Source: a virus. From it: DNA of 21,423 nt. Location: positions 1-21,423 of IMG/VR virus record IMGVR_UViG_3300009430_000014. The stretch is one strand, 5' to 3'. Below, piece by piece: positions 14,729 through 21,423 of the stretch. Below the pieces are notes generated by a model. It searched no databases and was not told the origin of the DNA. It was given only the letters and a program-made list of their open reading frames with translations. The position numbers and the translations under genes were made by a program. The number at the start of each line of letters is the position of its first letter. The stretch's first letter is position 1.

Positions 14729-16087
14729 TTAGCTTAATATTCTTTTGGTACCGGAACCGGTATCAAGGGTTACTAAAATCGTATTACGGAATCTCAAATC
14801 ACAGTCTTTTACCCCATTGAGTTTGAGGTAAAGTTCAATCGGATCCAAAATGTTTTGTCGGTCAATCCACGCATTAGCAATATTAACAAGGAATGCTTCT
14901 CGAATATTACTACCTCCCTGATTACCTGCATAAGTACCGCCAGGCATACCGGCACCAAACACGTTAGGGTTAACCATCAACGAGAATAAGATCTCAGAGT
15001 TTGCAGCTGCTGAAGTAACTAAATTATCTGAACCTTTATATTTATTGTCTAGAGCCGTTATTTTCCACTCCTCTTCTATTTTCCCGTTCACTTCATTTAT
15101 GGCATAGTTAGTGAATAAAGGCTTCTCAGCATTTTCAACCCCACAAAGGTTTTGCTCAACCTTATCCATATAAGATTGAATTTCCTTTTTCCGAGCATCT
15201 GGTGTATCATAATCAGAGACCGGGAACTTTTTCTCCCAATATGAATACGGAATTTGAACATGCCATTTCCAAGTAATCTGATTTTTGTACGCTTTCTTTA
15301 GAAAAGTTGGAATGAGATGTGATATTTCTACCCACCCAGCAACATAGCTTGACCACCACACCGGTTCTCCGTATATGTCATCATTACTCCAACTATCACG
15401 AATAGGGTAAACAAAGCCTTTCTTAAGTTTTCCGGCAAACTTCAACACTTCAGCTTGCATCTCAGGATCGTACTCGCTTAAGACATCGAGTATATCGCAT
15501 TGTTCCAAGCTAGGAGAGCCTGGCCAATATCCAGATACGATACATTTTTCAAGTCCGCTGGAATCAGCGGATGTATATCTTCTATACAAAGCATTGATAG
15601 GATTAACACCGGCGAAAGAATTGCCTGCCATTGAAGGAATAAAGTGCACAGCACCATTTCCAAATTTCAGATAATCGCGCAACGTTTTCTCCATATAGCG
15701 TCTGACCACTCGAGACTGAAGGAATTCCCTTACACGATTATCAGTAATAGGCTTCAACACTTCATTCCCATTATCATCGTATCCATCTACTGTACAGGGA
15801 TAGATTCCTTGACCAATTGTCAGGTTTCGGAGGAACTTAAGCCCGGTATTTAATACGGATGTTGTTGAGATCTGCTTATCTGCCAATTGAGGAAAATCGT
15901 TACCATCACCCCAGGGTATCACTTGATACTTATCTAATGATATGAACTTATTTTGAGTCATATCATGTGGGTTAAGTATATTCTTCCTCGCAATTTCTTC
16001 GTTACTCGGACCGCCAACAGAGCTCACAAACATTTGCTGAGATGACATCATCAACGGAGTTCCTTCTTTATTGTATAGTATATCCAT
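14729..16087 (-). CDS. Phage portal protein, Bacteroidetes type
   Basis: A 452-aa protein expected to form the dodecameric ring at the capsid vertex through which DNA is packaged. Portal-like features: an N-terminal region with IPWGDGNDFPQLADKQISTTSVLNTGLKFL, the stem-adjacent block YRRYTSADSSGLEKCIVSGYW, the segment ITWKWHVQIPYSYWEKKFP, and a C-terminal Gly-rich block (LMVNPNVFGAGMPGGTYAGNQGGSNIREAF), the clearest signature of this portal type. It is preceded by the small Cys-rich gene (5 bp away) and followed at one base by the DUF6712-like gene. Length is usual for portals. Unusually, four genes separate it from the large terminase. Confidence 0.82.
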   Translation of the reverse strand: MDILYNKEGTPLMMSSQQMFVSSVGGPSNEEIARKNILNPHDMTQNKFISLDKYQVIPWGDGNDFPQLADKQISTTSVLNTGLKFLRNLTIGQGIYPCTVDGYDDNGNEVLKPITDNRVREFLQSRVVRRYMEKTLRDYLKFGNGAVHFIPSMAGNSFAGVNPINALYRRYTSADSSGLEKCIVSGYWPGSPSLEQCDILDVLSEYDPEMQAEVLKFAGKLKKGFVYPIRDSWSNDDIYGEPVWWSSYVAGWVEISHLIPTFLKKAYKNQITWKWHVQIPYSYWEKKFPVSDYDTPDARKKEIQSYMDKVEQNLCGVENAEKPLFTNYAINEVNGKIEEEWKITALDNKYKGSDNLVTSAAANSEILFSLMVNPNVFGAGMPGGTYAGNQGGSNIREAFLVNIANAWIDRQNILDPIELYLKLNGVKDCDLRFRNTILVTLDTGSGTKRILS

Positions 16088-16092
16088 ATCTA

Positions 16093-16368
16093 TTAAAGTA
16101 TTACTTTCATCTTATTATATTCAAGGATGTTATCAATATTAACCGGATAAATATGACCTTCAGGAGTACCCTTACAATCACAAGGCTGAATACCTCTAAG
16201 GCGATAATCTTTCATATTCATCTTACCCGCGCCACAGCAGTAACATTGAGGAATGAAATACAACTTACCAGCTTTCGTGACAAATTTCACAGAGAATATT
16301 CTTCGTTTACCATCCGGTAAAAAACGAATATCCATATCAGCCAACATTATATTACGTCTTATATCCAT
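16093..16368 (-). CDS. Small cysteine-rich, possibly zinc-binding protein
   Basis: A 91-aa basic protein with a CYCC motif (C42, C44, C45) and a CDC motif (C63, C65), 17 residues apart. Such clusters usually bind one zinc ion. The N-terminus (MLADMDIRFLPDGKRRIFSVKFVTKAGKLYFIPQ) looks like beta strands. It lies 2 bp after the 362-aa gene and 5 bp before the portal, so it is part of the late operon. A structural, packaging or nucleic-acid-binding role is possible; no family was recognised. Confidence 0.7.
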   Translation of the reverse strand: MDIRRNIMLADMDIRFLPDGKRRIFSVKFVTKAGKLYFIPQCYCCGAGKMNMKDYRLRGIQPCDCKGTPEGHIYPVNIDNILEYNKMKVIL

Positions 16369-16370
16369 AA

Positions 16371-17459
16371 CTAATCGAAAGTTTGGTCAAATGTCTTATC
16401 AAACGACCTATTATATAATTTATCAACTTTTTTAAAACGCTGTCGGTTATCACTCAAGCGATAAGATATAGAGTATCCTTTAGGTTCATTCCCACGATTA
16501 TTACTCTCCATATTGATATCGGTAATAGTGATCGGTATCAGTGTAGTAGGATCCTGGTAGATCCACACCTGATCCGACCGGATAATATCCTCGATAGACT
16601 CAATACCGGACTGATCGAGCGGACCGGTATATAGTTGGTGTGTCGCTACAGGATCGGTGAATATTTTGGAGTATGAATGCTTTATCTGAGCAAATTGAGC
16701 ATTCAGAGCGGTTGCGCTTTTAGTAATACCGGTAAAGGCGATTGTTTCAGGAACCCCAAAGCAATTGTTATATACAAGCCTTACTTCGTGTGGATATTCA
16801 CGCTTATCATTGATGTATTGTATCTTATCAACCACTTGATTTTCGCTTTCATTTGTAAGCGCATATACATCGTAATAAATAATATCATTTGCATCAATAT
16901 GGTATCCAGTTTCCGCATCTATCCAATCAGGAAGCACGGATAGAGAAACATTAATTGTACAGCAATATAATGTTTGAGAAAATTCTGCACGATAGTATCT
17001 AGGTATACCATCTTTAATATATGCTACTCCGACCTCTATAAAGTCTGCAGTAAAATCATATATTGATAGTATTTCTTGCCTCTTAATATTTGTTTTCTTT
17101 GTCTGATACCTGGTTAGAAATTTATCGTATAAATCAACTCCAAGAAGAACGCTAGAGTAATATAGTATTTGTGTATTATAGTTAACAACACCATCAACAG
17201 TGCTTCTTATTTCAAAAATCAATGATCTATCTTTGTTTTTTTGAGCGAACAACTGCGTTGAATCAAAAGTAAAATATTGGCTCAGGACATCACCGATACC
17301 ACTTATTATTACTTTTTTCTCAGAATTAGGGTGATAAATTTCGTCAAGCAACAACTTTTGTCCCACAGATATTCTCAGTGACACATTAGTTGTTACATTA
17401 TCGAATACAATATCTTCGTAATCGGCAACAAAAAACTTATATTTTAGATTAGCTACCAT
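16371..17459 (-). CDS. Putative tail/baseplate protein with FDKTFDQTFD tail
   Basis: A 362-aa beta-rich protein without membrane segments. Segments such as LLLDEIYHPNSEKKVIISGIGDVL and VRLVYNNCFGVPETIAFTG recall tail-associated proteins of Bacteroidetes prophages; I cannot name the family. It ends in NRSFDKTFDQTFD, a repeated FDxT tail shared with the 176-aa protein at 12388-12918. Its location between lysis-like genes and the portal is unusual for a tail protein. It overlaps the preceding gene by 7 bp. A head-decoration or connector role is an alternative. Confidence 0.65.
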   Translation of the reverse strand: MVANLKYKFFVADYEDIVFDNVTTNVSLRISVGQKLLLDEIYHPNSEKKVIISGIGDVLSQYFTFDSTQLFAQKNKDRSLIFEIRSTVDGVVNYNTQILYYSSVLLGVDLYDKFLTRYQTKKTNIKRQEILSIYDFTADFIEVGVAYIKDGIPRYYRAEFSQTLYCCTINVSLSVLPDWIDAETGYHIDANDIIYYDVYALTNESENQVVDKIQYINDKREYPHEVRLVYNNCFGVPETIAFTGITKSATALNAQFAQIKHSYSKIFTDPVATHQLYTGPLDQSGIESIEDIIRSDQVWIYQDPTTLIPITITDINMESNNRGNEPKGYSISYRLSDNRQRFKKVDKLYNRSFDKTFDQTFD

Positions 17460-17959
17460 TGATATACTCTGTAGTTTAGACCAAATACTATCCCTTTGTT
17501 AAAATAGTCATACCCAATTTTGTAAGTCCATTTGTTACGGCGATATCCGATCGACAAAAGCCTTAAATTGTAACCGAGATCTCCAGATATAATGAGCTCA
17601 TTATTATAGTTAATTTTGGGAATGATGATGTTGTAATCGTATGTTCGTCCGGAAATACGATTATTGAATATAGTATCTCTTGTAGATACATATCCAATAT
17701 TATCAGGAAGCTTCAACGTATCATCGTACACTAACCGGCTATAATAGTCACGTATGATTCCAGCTGTATCAACATTTACAGGTATGGTGGTCCGGATCAC
17801 GCTTTGAACCTTTATAGTATCACGATGTACCTTCCCTACAATTGGTATAAAAGAGTGTTTGATCTTAGTTTGCCGGCTACCTAACTGATAACCGGCGCAC
17901 CAAGATACAACCGCAACAACGATAACAATAACACCAAACAACCAAACGTTTCTTTTCAT
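17453..17959 (-). CDS. Membrane-anchored beta-rich protein, possible spanin-like lysis accessory
   Basis: A 168-aa protein with one N-terminal membrane helix (residues about 5-25, WLFGVIVIVVAVVSWCAGYQLG) preceded by KR, so the rest would face the periplasm. The periplasmic part has a Thr/Val-rich stretch (DTIKVQSVIRTTIPVNVDT) and ends in three short amphipathic strands, the last being GIVFGLNYRVYQW. It is 1 bp after the holin-like gene. Similar membrane-anchored proteins next to holins in Bacteroidetes prophages have, as far as I recall, only DUF names. A spanin-like link between inner and outer membrane is possible; nothing proves it. Confidence 0.65.
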   Translation of the reverse strand: MKRNVWLFGVIVIVVAVVSWCAGYQLGSRQTKIKHSFIPIVGKVHRDTIKVQSVIRTTIPVNVDTAGIIRDYYSRLVYDDTLKLPDNIGYVSTRDTIFNNRISGRTYDYNIIIPKINYNNELIISGDLGYNLRLLSIGYRRNKWTYKIGYDYFNKGIVFGLNYRVYQW

Positions 17960-17960
17960 T

Positions 17961-18506
17961 TCATTTCTTCTTCTTAAGTAAATCGATTACACTTAACCAC
18001 CGCTCTTTAATTGCAGTAATGAGCGCATCTTTAGGTTTACCGTCAATTACGCTGAGATTTTCTAATATAGATGTCATATACTCGACCAAAAAATAAGTAA
18101 GAACAGCTAATTTGACAAAATCAAAAAAATAGCTACCTAGAGCGTACATCCATCCAGTATGAGCAGCGCAATCCATAGCAAAAGAGTGCACAATAAAGAT
18201 GATCGTTAGCCACACACAAATTTTTATCACACACCGAGAAAATTTAAAACTGTCGAATGACTCTTTACGCTTTGCCAACGAAGCTTTGAGACCCGTCCAA
18301 GTCTCAATTAATATTGCGATAAACATCGCAAAAGCAAGAATAGGACCGATACCCAATATGGAGGTAATGATTCCAGTAACGATAGACAGCGGTATCGTAA
18401 CATTTTGGATATCGTACTTGAAAGATGGACAGACCGAAAGCAAAAATTCTTTTCCGTTCTCGAAGCCGTACGTTCCGCACAGCCAATGCAAATAACTTCT
18501 TATCAT
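17961..18506 (-). CDS. Phage holin family protein
   Basis: A 181-aa protein with three hydrophobic segments at about 37-68, 92-111 and 118-142. A charged loop (KASLAKRKESFDSFKF) lies between the first and second, and a Lys-rich C-terminus (LLKKKK) would be cytoplasmic. The layout matches the phage holin family common in Bacteroidetes prophages; the loop after ETWTGLKAS is typical. It would form lesions in the inner membrane and release the GH108 lysozyme. The lysozyme gene is far downstream, but the possible spanin-like partner follows directly. It is the first gene after the long non-coding gap. Confidence 0.8.
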   Translation of the reverse strand: MIRSYLHWLCGTYGFENGKEFLLSVCPSFKYDIQNVTIPLSIVTGIITSILGIGPILAFAMFIAILIETWTGLKASLAKRKESFDSFKFSRCVIKICVWLTIIFIVHSFAMDCAAHTGWMYALGSYFFDFVKLAVLTYFLVEYMTSILENLSVIDGKPKDALITAIKERWLSVIDLLKKKK

Positions 18507-18752
18507 ATAAGTTAAGGTTTAGGTTAATAACTAAAGCAAGACAAAATAAGCTACAATTATCGGCAAGTAATAGGACAAAAAAACAGCAGCATAAGTAATT
18601 TGTTAACAAAAGCCAATAAAAATGGTAACAGCTGATACATAATAAATTAAGCAAATAACTAGAACCAATAAGCCGCTTTGTCTCACGTTTTACCCAACCG
18701 CACCCTATCCGCATTCGCACCATTTTTCGCAAAAAGTAAGGAAATATGACAA
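18507..18752 (-). other. Non-coding gap between large terminase and holin
   Basis: With the terminator it totals about 296 bp, the largest gap in the late operon. Its - strand is T-rich. No clear TAnnTTTG box in the right orientation was found; TATTTTG upstream of the holin is one base short. A T-rich - strand frame gives a hydrophobic ORF running into the holin gene in another frame, which I consider a shadow. It may hold a diverged promoter for the genes downstream, or the remains of a lost gene. Confidence 0.5.
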
Positions 18753-18775
18753 AGCCACACCCCACGGGTATGGCT
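18753..18775 (-). terminator. Weak hairpin terminator after the large terminase
   Basis: On the - strand AGCCATACCC pairs with GGGTGTGGCT (one G-U pair) around a GTG loop. It begins 27 bp after the terminase stop and is followed by TTTGTCATATTTCC, which is only moderately T-rich. It could separate packaging from downstream late genes or act as an RNA-processing site. Confidence 0.45.
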
Positions 18776-18802
18776 CACTTTTGTAACTATGATATTGATT
18801 AT

Positions 18803-20527
18803 TTATATTCGCGCATCGACAAATGAATACGACTTAAGGATGAGATGTCCGTACTTGATCCACACCCGCTTATCAACTGCATCACCAAAATGCGTTGCTT
18901 CTTCAGGAAGGATTGATTTGTTTCGTTCGCTACGTTTATCCTTAGCGAACCTTCCGTCACGATCCTCAACGACACGCGTATTATTCATTGAGATAAGCGT
19001 ATACTTGCACTTACTTCCATTGAATCGCTTACGAGGAAATCGGTTATCTTTTTCGGCAAGGATACTTGCCCACAGCAAATATTTCTCATGTTGCGGTGGT
19101 TCAATTCCGCGGTGAGTCTTCTGTTCAACCGTCCAACCTTTCTTGATCAGACGCTCGACAGCGATCTCGTTATATGTTTTTTTGTTATTGGCACGATGAG
19201 CATCACCATACTTATCGCGATAGAACACGACATGCTTCTTAGAATGATTGCGGTAATAATCGCAAAACTTATCTATCAAAGCATTAATCATTGTGTCATC
19301 CTCTTCATCACGCTTGACAAAGAACTCATTGATGTTGTTATCAATAGTATAAGGAGTAATCAGTTTCGTCACAAAGTCAAAGTTTCGTTCTTGCCCAACT
19401 TCCATGAATGAAGCTGTCGAGCCCCAGTCACATGTTAATTCAATGGCACGGTTAGGATCGCAATCAAGATCCCGGCGACTGTCATTATTATTGGCCAGCT
19501 CAGACCAATTGTAATTATTATCTTCAGCAAAGTCCCGTATATAACTGTCGTTCGTTGCGTTATAATATACGTGTCGCTCATCGATGCTGTAATAGCAGCT
19601 ATCAATCTTCTCAATATAAAAGTTAAGGATTTCAATCATGAAGCTGAGCTTATCCATCAACTTATACATATTAATGATATAGCTCATACCAACATTCGCA
19701 ATGTTATCAAAGATGGATCCAAGAATAAATAATATACCATCATTACTCACGAATGGAGTAATTGTCCGCCGCAAGCGAATTGTTTCGTTCCATAGTTCCT
19801 TATAGAGTTTTACGTCTTTAGCAATAGCGGCTTCAATAAGTTGTAGTTGCAACCGTACGATTTTATTCCATACCTCGAACAATCGCACACCCCTTTCCTT
19901 CTCATAGTAGGTTGATGGTTCAAGCAACCATTTCTGTTCAGGAACATATGGCATCGAAGATAGAAAAGTATTTCCATGATGTTTCCAAACCGGATCCTTA
20001 CTCTTTTTACCAAAGATATGTTCATTACCTCTGTTAGTAGGCGCGACTTCTTGGTCGAACTTTTCTTTATTCAGAGTGAGAGCTTCATCCGTGATATTGT
20101 AATCTGCATTAGGTCCACGCGAATTACCATCTTGAGTTAAGAGATACAAGCAATGACCATTACTAAAAGTAATGCAATGGTCATAACTCATTATCTGTTC
20201 ATATGGACGATACCATCCATCAGGTGGTCGTCGGCAAACAACATAATCGCCAATCTTTGTTTTTTCATCGTACCTTTTATAGCCTAATTGCTCAAGCATT
20301 TTAAAAGTAGAAGGAAGCGTTTTAGTAAGAGCTTGACCAAAGGTAGACTGTGCCAATGTTGTCACTCCACGCGGCATGATCCGGACATTCTCATCCACTT
20401 CACTACCATTTATAAATGATTTACCCGTACCACGCGAATAGATAACATACTTCGTTTTCGCGCGCATCAGCATAATTGCTGCTTGAGCAGGGTTAACATT
20501 CAACGTTTCCTCCCAGCTATCTTCCAT
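18803..20527 (-). CDS. terL: Terminase large subunit
   Basis: A 574-aa packaging motor and nuclease. The ATPase domain has a Walker A-like SRGTGKS at 31-37 and a Walker B-like YNITDEAL with D147/E148. A helical insertion lies at about 210-300. The RNase H-like nuclease has acidic residues D367 (CDWGS), D438 (YRDKYGDAH) and D549 (HFGDAVDKRVW). The start at MEDSWEE leaves one base after the preceding stop; an ATG seven codons upstream (20548) would overlap that gene by 20 bp and is the alternative. It works with the small terminase two genes upstream and the portal. Length and motif order are normal. Confidence 0.92.
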   Translation of the reverse strand: MEDSWEETLNVNPAQAAIMLMRAKTKYVIYSRGTGKSFINGSEVDENVRIMPRGVTTLAQSTFGQALTKTLPSTFKMLEQLGYKRYDEKTKIGDYVVCRRPPDGWYRPYEQIMSYDHCITFSNGHCLYLLTQDGNSRGPNADYNITDEALTLNKEKFDQEVAPTNRGNEHIFGKKSKDPVWKHHGNTFLSSMPYVPEQKWLLEPSTYYEKERGVRLFEVWNKIVRLQLQLIEAAIAKDVKLYKELWNETIRLRRTITPFVSNDGILFILGSIFDNIANVGMSYIINMYKLMDKLSFMIEILNFYIEKIDSCYYSIDERHVYYNATNDSYIRDFAEDNNYNWSELANNNDSRRDLDCDPNRAIELTCDWGSTASFMEVGQERNFDFVTKLITPYTIDNNINEFFVKRDEEDDTMINALIDKFCDYYRNHSKKHVVFYRDKYGDAHRANNKKTYNEIAVERLIKKGWTVEQKTHRGIEPPQHEKYLLWASILAEKDNRFPRKRFNGSKCKYTLISMNNTRVVEDRDGRFAKDKRSERNKSILPEEATHFGDAVDKRVWIKYGHLILKSYSFVDARI

Positions 20528-20528
20528 C

Positions 20529-20744
20529 TTACCAGCGATTAAAAACAATGCAATTTACACCATCCTGAGTAGTGCACCTAGGATCCTGTTCTACACGCTC
20601 GACAAGCTCTTTCAGATCTGACGGAAAGAACTTCTTGCTTACCTGTGCAACAATATACGACTTATCAACGGTGACAATGTCTATTTTTTTATGGTCCATC
20701 AAAAGCGAAACTAATCGCTTATTCACAATTTTATTTTTTGCCAT
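20529..20744 (-). CDS. Small protein between the terminase subunits
   Basis: A 71-aa basic protein (MAKNKIVNKRLVSLLMDHKKIDIV...QDGVNCIVFNRW), 10 bp after the small terminase and 1 bp before the preferred large terminase start. It has a helical N-terminus and strand-like C-terminus, no membrane segment and no known motif. Position suggests a packaging accessory, but no function can be assigned. Confidence 0.6.
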   Translation of the reverse strand: MAKNKIVNKRLVSLLMDHKKIDIVTVDKSYIVAQVSKKFFPSDLKELVERVEQDPRCTTQDGVNCIVFNRW

Positions 20745-20754
20745 ATCATATAAA

Positions 20755-21342
20755 TTAAGAGTTCAATAATTCTTCTGCTTGTTGGTCGTCGATAGGCTCA
20801 AACATCGCATCAACCAGTTCTTTAACATCAGCATCAGGAAGTTTGCGAATAGCATCCAAGCTAACATTGAGGGGTTGACCGTTATTGTTAACCTGAATAT
20901 AAAAGGTATTTTTCTCCATTCGCCGTGGATCCTCTGAAGTAATAGGTTTCTCGCCAACCATCAACATGAGTGTCTTTTTAGCATTATTCCACTCTTTGAG
21001 GTTCCCGCTTATTTTAGCCTGGCGAATCAATTCTATCTGATCTTTGATTTGCCATGCAAACCAAAAATCCCAGTCGAACGAGTGTTGTGTTTTAAAGAGT
21101 TCTTTAGCCAAAGCGATATCTTTCCGTATTTGCGTCCTGGTAATACGATACTTTGCCAGCATCATATTCACAATATGCGTTTCATTCGGATAGTCATCCA
21201 AGAGCCGGGCTATTTGCAGCACACGATTAAACTGAAGCTTCAGTTCTTCAGGAAGCGGTGAATTCTCAGGATCAATAATGTGAGCCTGTATCAATTCATG
21301 ATTCTGTTCTACAAGAGATTTCCGACCGTGTTGCTTCATCAT
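20755..21342 (-). CDS. Putative terminase small subunit
   Basis: A 195-aa protein upstream of the large terminase. Residues about 52-88 (DYPNETHIVNMMLAKYRITRTQIRKDIALAKELF) form a helix-turn-helix-like region as used by small terminases to bind the packaging site. A central helical part (FWFAWQIKDQIELIRQAKISGNLKEWNNAKKTLMLMVG) would drive oligomerisation. The acidic C-terminus (LPDADVKELVDAMFEPIDDQQAEELLNS) could contact the large subunit. It overlaps the upstream partial ORF by 4 bp (ATGA). The call rests on position and fold-like pattern; a regulator is the alternative. Confidence 0.72.
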   Translation of the reverse strand: MMKQHGRKSLVEQNHELIQAHIIDPENSPLPEELKLQFNRVLQIARLLDDYPNETHIVNMMLAKYRITRTQIRKDIALAKELFKTQHSFDWDFWFAWQIKDQIELIRQAKISGNLKEWNNAKKTLMLMVGEKPITSEDPRRMEKNTFYIQVNNNGQPLNVSLDAIRKLPDADVKELVDAMFEPIDDQQAEELLNS

Positions 21343-21423
21343 GATAACTCAGCGATCTTATAATCTATCCGCTCAATCAACTGTGTTAGAGATTCCACTT
21401 TCTTAAGATATTTCACACGCTTA
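21339..21423 (-). CDS. 3' end of a gene upstream of the small terminase (partial)
   Basis: The frame is open from the window edge to a TGA at 21339-21341 that overlaps the small terminase ATG (ATGA). The visible end reads KRVKYLKKVESLTQLIERID followed by YKIAELS, a charged coiled-coil-like helix. Short coiled-coil proteins often sit just before terminase genes in phages and can be late regulators, but too little is visible to assign this one. Confidence 0.6.
   Translation of the reverse strand, partial: KRVKYLKKVESLTQLIERIDYKIAELS

Noticed and set aside
18304-18765. 153-codon hydrophobic - strand ORF that begins in the gap and overlaps the holin gene
   Set aside because: Its hydrophobicity follows from T-rich DNA, and its second half is an out-of-frame copy of the holin gene. 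No conserved pattern or initiation signal supports it.
1984-21342. Tailocin or contractile injection system
   Set aside because: Terminase, portal and integrase indicate a DNA-packaging phage; no sheath, baseplate wedge or ATPase specific to injection systems was recognised.

Overview
The window looks like the left end of an integrated prophage in a Bacteroidetes chromosome, most likely Bacteroidales (Bacteroides, Parabacteroides or a relative). The reasons are AT-rich coding DNA, a TTG-N19-TATCTTTG promoter of the Bacteroidetes type before the tRNAs, A-rich leaders instead of Shine-Dalgarno sites, and a virion gene set of the kind found in Bacteroidetes phages (their portal type, DUF6712-like protein, GH108 lysozyme, and a LamG/LRR tail fibre).

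Layout. 1-152: possible 3' end of a host gene with an 18-bp tandem repeat. 198-436: promoter, tRNA-Phe(GAA), tRNA-Pro(CGG) and a hairpin terminator. 527-1681: a tyrosine integrase on the + strand, 128 bp beyond tRNA-Pro, which is the usual arrangement for a prophage inserted at a tRNA 3' end. 1682-1710: a bidirectional terminator where the integrase meets the end of the late operon. 1693-21423: every recognisable protein gene is on the - strand. Read in transcription order (right to left) they are: partial ORF, small terminase, 71-aa ORF, large terminase, a 275-bp gap, holin-like protein, membrane-anchored beta-rich protein, 362-aa structural protein, small Cys-rich protein, portal, DUF6712-like protein, 265-aa and 176-aa head-tail/tail proteins, LamG/LRR fibre, ~101-aa ORF, D12-class adenine methylase, GH108 lysozyme, 176-aa tail-completion-like protein, tape measure, 593-aa tail/baseplate protein, 85-aa ORF. 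Most neighbours overlap or lie a few bases apart, so this is one late transcript covering packaging, connector, tail, adsorption and lysis.

What stands out. (i) Between the fibre block and the methylase, on the opposite strand to all late genes, there is a compact unit: TATCTTTG box, rod-like ~91-nt imperfect hairpin beginning where transcription should start, then a GGGGG/CCCCC terminator with a T7 tract. I think this is an undescribed phage small RNA or palindromic element. (ii) Two proteins that look unrelated end in the same FDxTFDxTF(D/N) tail. (iii) No major capsid, scaffold, protease or tail-tube protein is recognisable although terminase, portal and tape measure are present. (iv) A strong terminator-like hairpin lies 7 bp before a start codon in the middle of the late operon. 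(v) The fibre gene has seven 90-bp half-repeats forming almost identical 180-bp units. Functions come from motifs and gene order only; no database search was possible.
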